Assembly: GCF_000686805.1 (NCBI RefSeq)
Contig: NZ_KK366021.1
Location: 1 to 36,842 of the forward strand
Origin: Bacillus sp. UNC41MFS5
GTDB lineage: Bacteria; Bacillota; Bacilli; Bacillales_B; DSM-18226
Reading direction: 5' to 3'
DNA length: 36,842 bases
Of the stretch, positions 7,061 through 15,166 are shown in pieces. The notes under the pieces were generated by a model that was not told where the DNA came from, made no database searches, and saw only the letters and a program-made list of their open reading frames with translations. Position numbers and translations under genes: made by a program. Position 1 is the first letter of the stretch. Each line of letters opens with the position of its first letter.

Positions 7061-9250
7061 CTATAACTCCTTTAAATGCCAAACAAAGCTTTGGAGATCT
7101 CCCTTTATTTCTACCGGGATAGAGAGTCCAACATAAGAAAGTTCATCCCCACCAAATACCTTATCACTACCGACAACTTGATATTGTTTCGTAATATCGA
7201 TCCCCTTCAGTCTTAATACTGTTGTTGGTGCAGCTGGCTCAGCCAAAACCCGGAAATAGTATACGATTGCTTCTGTCTTGTCCTTAGTCGTGAAAAGCCA
7301 TGCCGTTTCATTTCCATCAAAAGGACTTTGCAATCGATAAAAATCACCAAACTGAATTAATTGGCGAATTTCCTTATAGTGGGAAATTTGCTTTTTGACG
7401 ATTTCCTTTTCATCTTCAGTTAGTTTGGTTAAATCAAGCTCATAGCCTAAATTTCCAGACATTGCAACATCTCCGCGCATTTCTAAAGAAGGACTTCGAT
7501 GAACCTGATGGTTTGGTACCGCCGATACATGTGCACCCATTGTAACGATCGGGTAAACAAGACTCGTGCCGTATTGAATCTTTAGCCGTGAGACTGCATC
7601 TGTATTGTCACTTGTCCATGTTTGTGGCATGTAATAGAGCATTCCCGGATCAAATCTGCCTCCTCCGCCCGAGCAGCTTTCAAATAGAACATGCGGGAAG
7701 GAAGAAGTGATAGATTCCATCACCTTATATAATCCCAGCATATAACGGTGCGCTGTCTCTCTTTGTCTTTCAGGAGGAAGAGCAGCCGAACCGATTTCGG
7801 TCATATGGCGGTTCATATCCCATTTCACATAGGAAATTGGTACACTTGCTAAAATATTACTAATTCTTTTAATCATTTCAAAGCAAACATCTTCCCTTGA
7901 AAAATCCAATATTAGCTGATTACGGCTCTCCGAACGATTGCGTCCAGGTACATGCAAGCACCAATCTGGATGTTCACGGTATAAATCGCTATCAACAGAA
8001 ATCATCTCCGGTTCAAACCAAAGCCCAAAATCCATTCCCATTTCTTTGACCCGAAGAGCGAGATTATCCAAACCTTCAGGCAACTTTTGGCGATCCACGA
8101 ACCAATCACCTAACGAAGTAGTATCATTGTTTCTCTTGCCAAACCATCCGTCATCTAAGACAAATAATTCAATCCCTAATTCACGGCCAACTTCGGCAAT
8201 GTCCATAATCTTTTCAGCAGTAAAATCAAAATAAGTTGCTTCCCAGTTGTTTACTAAAACAGGTCTTTCTTTATCCCGGAAAACACCTCTTACAAGGCGG
8301 GAACCGTACAACTCATGAAACGTTCTTGACATACTTCCGAGACCTTCTGATGAATACACCATAACAGCTTCCGGTGTTTGAAAATCTTCACCTGGTGCAA
8401 GCTTCCAGCTAAAATCAAAAGGATTTATTCCCATTGTGACTCTTGTATTATTAAATTGGTCCACTTCCGCCTGTGCAAGGAAATTACCGCTGTACACAAA
8501 GTTAAAAGCATATACTTCGCCAGTATCTTCCGTTGTACCTTTCCTTAATAGAGCTATAAACGGATTATGCTGATGGCTGCTTGCCCCTCTTGTACTTTCA
8601 ACGGACTGGATGCCATGACGCAACTGCTGCCGCTCAATATGCCTTTCCTTTACATGCGCACCATGCAGATGCAAAAACTCAAAGTCGGCATCCCTAAAAT
8701 CAACACTTAGACTATGCGCACTTAACAGCTTTAATGACTCTACTCCATCATTAATAAATCGTACCGAACGCGTAATGGCATTAAGTTGCTCGAAAACGGT
8801 ATAGCTTAAGATTACTTTTAAGCCGATGAAGCTATCTTCCATTGTAATTTCAAGCGTTTCTGCCTCATCCTCGTCTTCAACATATGTCGCAGGAAGCCCA
8901 TCCAACGGAGCCTTTCCTTTAAAAATCGTATGGGACGCATACCTTAAGTCCGATACAGTTGAACCGTTGTCTAACTGCACTTGATAAGCTGGTTTCCGAT
9001 AATCGGTATTCCCATACTGCGGATATTCCTGAGGAAGAGTATCTAATGAAAAGGTTCTGTCTTCTTTATACGGATTTCCAGAGAAACCACGGTCTAAAAG
9101 CTGCAATGGATTTGAATGACGATATTTGTTTATTTTTTTACCCCAGTATAGATGAAGCAAGTATCCGTCACGAACAATCTCCATTACATAACTAGTATCT
9201 TTTGCCTGCAAATGAAAGGTTTTATTTGTAAAATCAAATTGAATTCCCAT
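7061..9250 (-). CDS. agaA: Alpha-galactosidase, GH36
   Basis: A 729-residue cytosolic enzyme, the standard length for GH36 tetrameric alpha-galactosidases of Geobacillus/Bacillus (AgaA type). It releases galactose from melibiose, raffinose and stachyose. It has an N-terminal beta-supersandwich (1-330), a TIM barrel with FVLDDGWFG near 363-371 and WFEPEM near 411-416, the nucleophile Asp478 in KWDMNRH, the CSGGGGRFD loop at 526-534, the acid/base Asp548 in WTSDNTD and a C-terminal beta domain. There is no signal peptide, so substrates must be imported, matching the upstream ABC genes 24 bases away. An AGGAG site precedes the ATG. It replaces the unrelated NAD-dependent GH4 enzyme found at this position in the B. 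subtilis mel operon. Confidence 0.96.
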   Translation of the reverse strand: MGIQFDFTNKTFHLQAKDTSYVMEIVRDGYLLHLYWGKKINKYRHSNPLQLLDRGFSGNPYKEDRTFSLDTLPQEYPQYGNTDYRKPAYQVQLDNGSTVSDLRYASHTIFKGKAPLDGLPATYVEDEDEAETLEITMEDSFIGLKVILSYTVFEQLNAITRSVRFINDGVESLKLLSAHSLSVDFRDADFEFLHLHGAHVKERHIERQQLRHGIQSVESTRGASSHQHNPFIALLRKGTTEDTGEVYAFNFVYSGNFLAQAEVDQFNNTRVTMGINPFDFSWKLAPGEDFQTPEAVMVYSSEGLGSMSRTFHELYGSRLVRGVFRDKERPVLVNNWEATYFDFTAEKIMDIAEVGRELGIELFVLDDGWFGKRNNDTTSLGDWFVDRQKLPEGLDNLALRVKEMGMDFGLWFEPEMISVDSDLYREHPDWCLHVPGRNRSESRNQLILDFSREDVCFEMIKRISNILASVPISYVKWDMNRHMTEIGSAALPPERQRETAHRYMLGLYKVMESITSSFPHVLFESCSGGGGRFDPGMLYYMPQTWTSDNTDAVSRLKIQYGTSLVYPIVTMGAHVSAVPNHQVHRSPSLEMRGDVAMSGNLGYELDLTKLTEDEKEIVKKQISHYKEIRQLIQFGDFYRLQSPFDGNETAWLFTTKDKTEAIVYYFRVLAEPAAPTTVLRLKGIDITKQYQVVGSDKVFGGDELSYVGLSIPVEIKGDLQSFVWHLKEL

Positions 9251-9274
9251 AAAAAATACAACTCCTAAGGTGTT

Positions 9275-10096
9275 CTATTTAATTGCACCCTTTACAACCC
9301 CGCCAATTATCCATTTTTGTGCAAAGATATACACAATCACCATTGGTGAAAGGGCTAATAAGTATGATGCGAACGCTAAGTTAAAGTCAGTGCCAAACTC
9401 AGACTGAAAGATATATTGAACTAATGGAAGTGTTGCATCAGCCGGATCATTCAAGATGATCAAAGGAAGCATAAAGTCGTTCCAAGCCCATAAACATGTT
9501 AGAATTCCAACCGTTGCATTAATCGGAGTTAACAACGGGAAAATCACTTTCCAAAAAACTCCCCATGTACCGCATCCGTCTACGATAGCCGCTTCCTCTA
9601 GTTCCTTTGGAATTGAGCGGATGTAACCAGCGTAAATAAAGATATTTAATGCAGCTCCATAGACTATATATAAAAAGATTAGTCCACCTTGGTTATCCAT
9701 GCCAAAAGCGGCCGTCTGCTTTACCAGCGGAAGCATAATAATCGGAAATGGGATAAACATAGCACTGACAAAATAGTAGTAAAGTCCTTTAAAAAATTTC
9801 TTATCCATATTTCTCGCGATTGCATAAGCGACCATTGAATTTGTTAAGATTGTAAAAACCACCGTAACAACCGTAATCAAGGCACTATTTTTGAAGGCGG
9901 CAAAAAAGTTGGTCGCTTCGATGGCCTTGGCAAAATTCTCAAAATGCAGCCCTGTTGGAAGAGAAAGTACCGATTGCGCCATCTCGTCCGGTGTTTTTAA
10001 TGCAATGGAAACGGCAATATACAATGGGAAAAGTATGAATAACGACCCTAATGCGATTAAAATGGTAACAGGCCAGTTCGTTTTTTGTCTCAACAT
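9275..10096 (-). CDS. melC: ABC sugar transporter permease (MelC/AmyC, MalG type)
   Basis: A 273-residue protein with six membrane helices and the conserved EAA loop for ATPase docking (ELEEAAIVDGCGTWGVFW near residues 180-200). It forms the inner-membrane channel with the partner permease encoded just upstream. Its ATG shares one base with the stop of that gene (TAATG), so the pair is translationally coupled. No ATPase gene is present in the cluster; a shared MsmX-type ATPase encoded elsewhere is expected from knowledge of Bacillus. Substrate by context: raffinose-family alpha-galactosides. The gene name rests on operon order and family. Confidence 0.9.
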   Translation of the reverse strand: MLRQKTNWPVTILIALGSLFILFPLYIAVSIALKTPDEMAQSVLSLPTGLHFENFAKAIEATNFFAAFKNSALITVVTVVFTILTNSMVAYAIARNMDKKFFKGLYYYFVSAMFIPFPIIMLPLVKQTAAFGMDNQGGLIFLYIVYGAALNIFIYAGYIRSIPKELEEAAIVDGCGTWGVFWKVIFPLLTPINATVGILTCLWAWNDFMLPLIILNDPADATLPLVQYIFQSEFGTDFNLAFASYLLALSPMVIVYIFAQKWIIGGVVKGAIK

Positions 10097-11034
10097 TACA
10101 TATCCATCTCCCTTTTTTGAAGTACCTTAATTTGAATTACAGAGATGACAACAATCACAATAAAGTAGATAACGGAGTTGGCTGATTGGTAGGCGAACTC
10201 TCCCCCCTGAAATCCGCCTTTATAAATTAATAGCGAAATCGATTCCGTCGCACGGCCTGGTCCGCCACCTGTTAAAGCAACAATCTGGTCAAAGACCATA
10301 AGGAAGTTTTTCATTGAAAGTACCATATTGATAGTAAAGAATGGCGCAATCATCGGGAAGGTAATTTTCCAGAATTCCTGCCATTTATTGGCTCCATCAA
10401 GGCTCGATGCTTCATATAGTTCAGATGGAACGGTTTGCAAACCTGATAAATATAAAATCACATTGAATGCACATGCCTGCCATACAGCCACAATAACGAT
10501 TCCTAACCAGGCAAACTTGTCGCTACCTAATATATTGAAAGAAAGGAATCCAATATCTAACTTATCACCTAAGTTTGGGATGACATTTGAAAAAATAAAA
10601 TTGAAAATAAACCCTACAATTAATACTCCGAGTACATTAGGTAAGAAGTATGTTGCTCGAAAAAAGTTCTTCCCTTTAATTTTTGCGTTTAATCCTATCG
10701 CGATCAAGAGACTTAAAACATTTACGAGAATGGTCGAAATAATTGCAAATTTAAACGTAAATAAATAAGAGTTTAGAATATTTAGGTCTTTAAAAAGGTT
10801 TAAGTAATTTTTTATTCCGACAAAGTCGTAAGTGAAACTTAAGCCGTCCCAGTTTGTAAATGAATAATAAATGCCTTGAAGCGCTGGATAGGTATGAAAA
10901 ATAGCGAAAAGAAGAAGCGCAGGCACTGTCATTAAATAAAAAGGTACGTTTTTGAGTTTCATAGTTTTCTTCTTTACTTTTATACTAGTAGTAGGAATAC
11001 TCCCATTTTTTAAGGCGAGTTCTTCTTTACTCAC
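10096..11034 (-). CDS. melD: ABC sugar transporter permease (MelD/AmyD, MalF type)
   Basis: About 312 residues. It has a roughly 30-residue basic cytoplasmic tail, then six membrane helices and the EAA loop ELYEASSLDGANKWQEFW (near 215-235). The frame also contains a GTG at 11043, but the AAAGGAG ribosome site runs into that codon; the GTG at 11034 is eight bases downstream of the site and is preferred. It is paired with the following permease through a one-base overlap and sits after the binding-protein gene, with a strong intercistronic hairpin between them. It should form the MalF-like half of the alpha-galactoside importer. Confidence 0.9.
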   Translation of the reverse strand: MSKEELALKNGSIPTTSIKVKKKTMKLKNVPFYLMTVPALLLFAIFHTYPALQGIYYSFTNWDGLSFTYDFVGIKNYLNLFKDLNILNSYLFTFKFAIISTILVNVLSLLIAIGLNAKIKGKNFFRATYFLPNVLGVLIVGFIFNFIFSNVIPNLGDKLDIGFLSFNILGSDKFAWLGIVIVAVWQACAFNVILYLSGLQTVPSELYEASSLDGANKWQEFWKITFPMIAPFFTINMVLSMKNFLMVFDQIVALTGGGPGRATESISLLIYKGGFQGGEFAYQSANSVIYFIVIVVISVIQIKVLQKREMDM

Positions 11035-11059
11035 TTCTTTCACTCCTTTATTTATAAAG

Positions 11060-11092
11060 ATGGAGAAATTAGGATTCTCCCAATTTCTCCAT
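11060..11092 (-). other. Intercistronic hairpin between binding-protein and permease genes
   Basis: Perfect 11-base-pair stem ATGGAGAAATT / AATTTCTCCAT with an 11-base loop and no T-run. It lies directly behind the binding-protein gene. Such a structure can protect the 3' end of the upstream message and let the binding protein be made in excess over the permeases. Confidence 0.7.
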
Positions 11093-11102
11093 GATTAAAT
11101 TA

Positions 11103-12329
11103 TTATTTACGGTTAGCTACTTTTTCCCATTCAGTATCTAGGGTTTTCAAGTATTGCTTGGCATCTTTTTTCTGTGTTAGTACTTGCAATTGTTTATCTA
11201 GGGCTACAGCAGTTGGTACATAGTGGTCAGGGAAGTCAACGACTGCACCTTTTTCAAAGCTTGCTTTTAATCCTTCTAACTCAGGTGCTTCCTGTACGAT
11301 ACCTGTTTTAGCTGAAAAGGCGTTTTGCTGTGTAAGGTATTCTTTCATATTTTCATCGCTTAAAAGAAATTCAATGAACTTTTTAGCTTCTTTCGGATGC
11401 TCTGTAGTCGCAGATTGAGCAAGTAATAAATCTACACCTGATACAACTTTTGAGTCACCAATTGGGTAAGGGAATACGCCTACTTCAATGTTTGGATTTG
11501 CTTTTTTAATTTCTGGAATCGCCCAAATACCTTGGAGATACATAGCAGACTCACCTTTTGCAAATGCTACGTTTCCATCATTATACGCTTTACCATTCTG
11601 GTCTTTATGGCCATATTTGAGCAAGGTTAATAGCTTTTCAGCTGCTTCCCTGTGCCCTTCAGCAAATTTTGTATCTCCTTTATCTAACTTTTTAAAGAAG
11701 TCATCTCCCTGTGTGTTTGCTGCTAGCACATTGTAAGCGGGTAAGGCTGTCCAAGCATCTTTAAAGGTAAAATAAAATGGAATTTTCCCTGCAGCTTTTA
11801 CTTTTTCCGCGGCCGCGATAAAATCATCCCATGTTGTTGGTACTTCAATGCCTAATTCTTTGAAAATAGTTTTGTTATAAATTACTGCATTGGCATTTGC
11901 AGCATATGGGATTCCATATACTTTGTCCCGTTTTGAAATATCCTTTAACATGTCAATATACGCTGGCTGTATATCATTTAATGCGCTGTCTTTCGAAACA
12001 TCTTTCAAAGCTCCTGCCTTTGAAATCTCTGCATAGGATACATCCCCGCCCATCCCAATAACATCAGGAAGATCACGTTTGGCTACCCGCGTTTTTAATA
12101 CTGTTACAGAATCCGGTGGATTAGTAACAACAATATCAATATTTGGGTTTTCTTTTTCAAATTTTTTGGCTAATTCACTAAATGTACCTTTTGCTTCAGA
12201 TTTGTACTCTAAAAACTCAATTTTCACCTTTCCATTGGAACCACCTGAAGCTTCTTCCTTATTGCCACACCCTGCAAGAACAGAAAGCGCTATCATACCA
12301 GTTGCAACTAACGAGATTGATTTTTTCAT
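11103..12329 (-). CDS. melE: Sugar-binding lipoprotein of the alpha-galactoside ABC importer (MelE/MsmE type)
   Basis: A 408-residue family 1 solute-binding protein. A lipoprotein signal peptide ends in LAGC with Cys21 as the lipid-anchored residue. The mature part begins with a Gly/Ser/Lys linker and then IEFLEYKSE, the typical opening of MalE-like lobes; VYGIPYAANANAVIYNK is the usual hinge-proximal segment. The ATG at 12329 has GGAGGGG nine bases upstream; a TTG at 12344 overlaps that ribosome site and is rejected. The protein captures the sugar outside the membrane and hands it to the two permeases. It follows the regulator by about 100 bases; a near-perfect palindrome lies in that gap. 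Confidence 0.92.
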   Translation of the reverse strand: MKKSISLVATGMIALSVLAGCGNKEEASGGSNGKVKIEFLEYKSEAKGTFSELAKKFEKENPNIDIVVTNPPDSVTVLKTRVAKRDLPDVIGMGGDVSYAEISKAGALKDVSKDSALNDIQPAYIDMLKDISKRDKVYGIPYAANANAVIYNKTIFKELGIEVPTTWDDFIAAAEKVKAAGKIPFYFTFKDAWTALPAYNVLAANTQGDDFFKKLDKGDTKFAEGHREAAEKLLTLLKYGHKDQNGKAYNDGNVAFAKGESAMYLQGIWAIPEIKKANPNIEVGVFPYPIGDSKVVSGVDLLLAQSATTEHPKEAKKFIEFLLSDENMKEYLTQQNAFSAKTGIVQEAPELEGLKASFEKGAVVDFPDHYVPTAVALDKQLQVLTQKKDAKQYLKTLDTEWEKVANRK

Positions 12330-12384
12330 AGAAAACCCCTCCAAATTTTAAAAATTTTTTATTTATAAATGAACTCGGGTGCGA

Positions 12385-12404
12385 TTACAAATAGCTATTT
12401 ATAA
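12385..12404. promoter_or_regulatory. Palindrome between regulator and binding-protein genes
   Basis: Twenty bases, TTACAAATAGCTATTTATAA, symmetrical at 18 positions, with a perfect 12-base core AAATAGCTATTT. It does not match the TTTAGTTAA operators upstream of the regulator. It could be a second operator or a processing structure. No clear promoter could be assigned in this 100-base gap. Confidence 0.4.
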
Positions 12405-12432
12405 CCTCACCTAATCCATTTGTATAACACTT

Positions 12433-13497
<1,065 letters not shown>

Positions 13498-13509
13498 CTT
13501 TATATTGAT

Positions 13510-13538
13510 AATATAACAGATAATACGCTTTCATTCAA
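13510..13538 (-). promoter_or_regulatory. Sigma-A promoter of the alpha-galactoside operon
   Basis: On the minus strand: TTGAAT (13538-13533), a 17-base spacer, and TATATT (13515-13510) preceded by TGT, giving an extended -10. It is predicted to start transcription near 13503, which places operator O1 just after +1. Confidence 0.75.
13520..13533 (-). promoter_or_regulatory. Partial cre (CcpA) site inside the promoter spacer
   Basis: Minus-strand TGAAAGCGTATTAT agrees with the cre pattern TGWAAnCGnTnWCA in its first nine positions but has lost the right half. Its place between -35 and -10 would block RNA polymerase if it is used. Confidence 0.4.
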
Positions 13539-13584
13539 TGAATTTTTAAATTATTTCAATATCTCAGTAATATTTACAATGTAT

Positions 13585-13603
13585 TTTAGTTACGTTTACT
13601 AAA
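13585..13603. promoter_or_regulatory. Upstream operator O2 of the alpha-galactoside operon
   Basis: TTTAGTTAC-G-TTTACTAAA, the same 19-base pattern as O1 with a few changes. The two centres (13488 and 13594) are 106 bases apart, close to ten helical turns, which favours DNA looping between two bound dimers. Confidence 0.65.
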
Positions 13604-13612
13604 TAAATTACA

Positions 13613-13655
13613 AAAAAAGAGTAAAGATAACTGTGATTTGTAGTTATCTTTACTC
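13613..13655 (-). terminator. Rho-independent terminator behind the truncated alpha-glucosidase
   Basis: Perfect 14-base-pair stem GAGTAAAGATAACT (13619-13632) / AGTTATCTTTACTC (13642-13655) with a nine-base loop, followed on the minus strand by a T-run. It is apparently the retained terminator of the decayed gene and also insulates the alpha-galactoside promoter. Confidence 0.85.
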
Positions 13656-13706
13656 CCTATTGTTTACTATTAGAAAAAATATCATTCAAAAGACTTTCTT
13701 TTATAT

Positions 13707-13880
13707 TTATTTCAATAGATACACCCTTGTCTCATATGGTTTTAGTGTGAATTCTTTTCGTAATTTTTTATTCGTACCTTCATAATTGGCAAGGACTAGT
13801 TCAGAAGCAGAAAATGATAGGCTCCAAGGAAGTTTAATCATAGTTGCTTTTTTACTATTATTGTTAATAACAATTTTCAA
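13707..13880 (-). pseudogene. 5'-truncated GH13 alpha-glucosidase remnant (C-terminal 57 residues)
   Basis: Only the last part of an oligo-1,6-/alpha-glucosidase survives, from about IVINNNS to the terminal ETRVYLLK. Over the final 38 residues it agrees at 31 positions with the intact enzyme ending at 15167 (both have SLSFS-SELVL and FTLKPYETR-YLLK). The frame stays open further upstream to about 14027, but that part shows no convincing resemblance to the enzyme, apart from a possible short stretch (FKYVNCL) where the parent has FVYTRRL. All catalytic residues are missing and no ribosome site fits, so it is not expected to make a functional protein. It is a relic of a tandem copy or of a rearrangement in which the rest was lost. 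Confidence 0.85.
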
Positions 13881-13910
13881 AAGGCAATTTACGTATTTGA
13901 AGTAAAAAAT

Positions 13911-14013
13911 TATGAAGGTAATTATTGTTTCCGACATGGGGGGTGATGGGAGGTTTTGCCCTTTAAAACACTTATCATAGACAAATCTTCGGAGCAAAAT
14001 CGGGTTAAGCCCC
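13911..14013 (-). other. Unassigned segment at the broken end of the alpha-glucosidase remnant
   Basis: About 100 bases between the remnant and the next terminator. The minus strand is open (NPILLRRFVYDKCFKGQNL and neighbours) but I recognise no family. It contains a run of G (ATGGGGGGTGATGGGAGG on the plus strand) unlike its surroundings. It may be the scar of an insertion sequence or of a deletion end; no paired terminal repeats were found. Confidence 0.4.
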
Positions 14014-14046
14014 AAAAACAGAGTCAAAAAGTTCCCACTTTTTGAC
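14014..14046 (-). terminator. Hairpin terminator behind glpQ
   Basis: Ten-base-pair stem GTCAAAAAGT / ACTTTTTGAC with a four-base loop, followed on the minus strand by TCTG and TTTTT. It lies 20 bases beyond the glpQ stop. Confidence 0.65.
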
Positions 14047-14066
14047 CCTCTTTTGGCATTACTTTC

Positions 14067-14894
14067 TTATTTCCTTGGATCTACAAAATCAGGATAATCA
14101 GTTATAATTCCATCTACATTCATATTTAAGAGAAATTCTGCCGCTTCATGGCTGCGCACAGTCCATGATTGAATTTTCATACCGTTTGCGTGTACTTGCT
14201 TGACTAATTCTTCTGTTACAATTCCGTAGCTTGGATTAAAGTAATCAGCGTATGTAGCAAATTCTTTTAATGATTGTTCAGATGTGTCCGCTCTATTCGA
14301 TGTAAGGACACCAATCGGTACTTTAGGCAACAGACTATTTGTTTTTTTCATGGATTCAAAATTAAATGATTGAATAATGATTTTTTCATTTTGCGGTTTA
14401 TCCAAGTTTCGTTCTTTTAATTCTTTTGCTACCATTTCTTCAATTCCTGGATAAAGCTCAGGTGCCTTCAATTCTATTAAAATACCAACCTTCCCATGAT
14501 ATCGGTCAAGAATTTCATCAAATGTAGGAATTTTTTCCCCTTTAAATTGTTCCCCTTTCCAGCTGCCTGCATCAAGGCTCCTAATCTGGTCAAATGATAA
14601 ATCTTTAACATACCCGGTACCATCTGTTGTTCTATCAACCTTTGTATCATGAATGATGACCAGTTTCCCATCCTTGCTTCTTTGAACATCAATTTCAATA
14701 TAATCTGCTTTCATGTCTACCCCTTTATCAAAAGCAGCAATGGTGTTTTCAGGCGCATACCCCGATGCTCCGCGGTGGGCAACTGTTTCCACCTGACGTA
14801 ACTCCCCAGTTGTTTCTGCAGCAAAAGCATGCTGAAACGGACTAAATAATAAAGTAAAAGCAAGGCCCGTCCCCAATAACATTGTTTTTTTCAT
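14067..14894 (-). CDS. glpQ: Secreted glycerophosphodiester phosphodiesterase
   Basis: A 275-residue GDPD-family enzyme that splits glycerophosphodiesters to glycerol-3-phosphate and an alcohol. A signal peptide ends near HAFA-AE (residue 25/26). The catalytic signature follows: His40-Arg41 in HRGASGYAPENT, Glu49, Glu67 and Asp69 in YIEIDVQRSKDG (calcium binding) and His82 in VIIHD. The TIM barrel ends in GIITDYPDFV. The ATG at 14894 is preceded by GGGAGATGAGG. In B. subtilis such enzymes belong to the phosphate-starvation response; no convincing PhoP boxes were seen here. It does not share function with its sugar-metabolism neighbours and is flanked by terminators on both sides. Confidence 0.93.
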   Translation of the reverse strand: MKKTMLLGTGLAFTLLFSPFQHAFAAETTGELRQVETVAHRGASGYAPENTIAAFDKGVDMKADYIEIDVQRSKDGKLVIIHDTKVDRTTDGTGYVKDLSFDQIRSLDAGSWKGEQFKGEKIPTFDEILDRYHGKVGILIELKAPELYPGIEEMVAKELKERNLDKPQNEKIIIQSFNFESMKKTNSLLPKVPIGVLTSNRADTSEQSLKEFATYADYFNPSYGIVTEELVKQVHANGMKIQSWTVRSHEAAEFLLNMNVDGIITDYPDFVDPRK

Positions 14895-15166
14895 TTTTCC
14901 TCATCTCCCTTTTACATGTGTGCTACATAGAAAATTGTATGAGAAAAATGTTAAGTCACTATGTTATTCACATATAGACGCCATTAATATAATGTAAAAA
15001 AGTATAGGTACTTATTCGTTCCTTATTTTACAAAAAAAGTCGTTCTTTTTCCTTTTGCTAAATTAAAGAAAAGCAGAGACCGGATAACGGCCCTGCTCCA
15101 ATCTAATTTATATACGCTCTTCGATTTTCATTCAGAGCAGGCATGCAGCCTTTTTCCCCTGATCCA
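14895..15166. other. Intergenic region between the intact alpha-glucosidase and glpQ
   Basis: No gene is visible. It holds the terminator of the alpha-glucosidase at 15072-15097 and, nearer glpQ, AT-rich DNA where the glpQ promoter must lie; a TACAAT -10 candidate on the minus strand lacks a matching -35. Confidence 0.5.
15066..15097 (-). terminator. Probable terminator of the 3-keto-glycoside/alpha-glucosidase operon
   Basis: Stem AGCAG...CC / GG...CTGCT (15073-15096) with a small internal bulge, followed on the minus strand by TTTTCTTTAATTT. It is the first terminator-like structure behind the GH13 gene. Confidence 0.6.

Noticed and set aside
10328..10768. Long plus-strand open frame (146 codons) opposite the first permease of the alpha-galactoside importer
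   Set aside because: The opposite strand encodes a complete permease with membrane segments and EAA loop; the frame is a by-product of its codon pattern.
13707..14027. A 106-residue protein gene covering the alpha-glucosidase remnant
   Set aside because: Only the C-terminal 57 or so residues match a known protein, as a fragment lacking all catalytic regions, and no ribosome site fits the start.
14021..14049. The GTCAAAAAGT inverted repeat as an insertion-sequence end
   Set aside because: It is better explained as a hairpin terminator behind glpQ, and no second copy was found on the other side of the remnant.
14895..15000. PhoP boxes upstream of glpQ
   Set aside because: TTAACA-like hexamers are present but are spaced 13 bases apart instead of the 11 expected for PhoP, so phosphate control is not supported.
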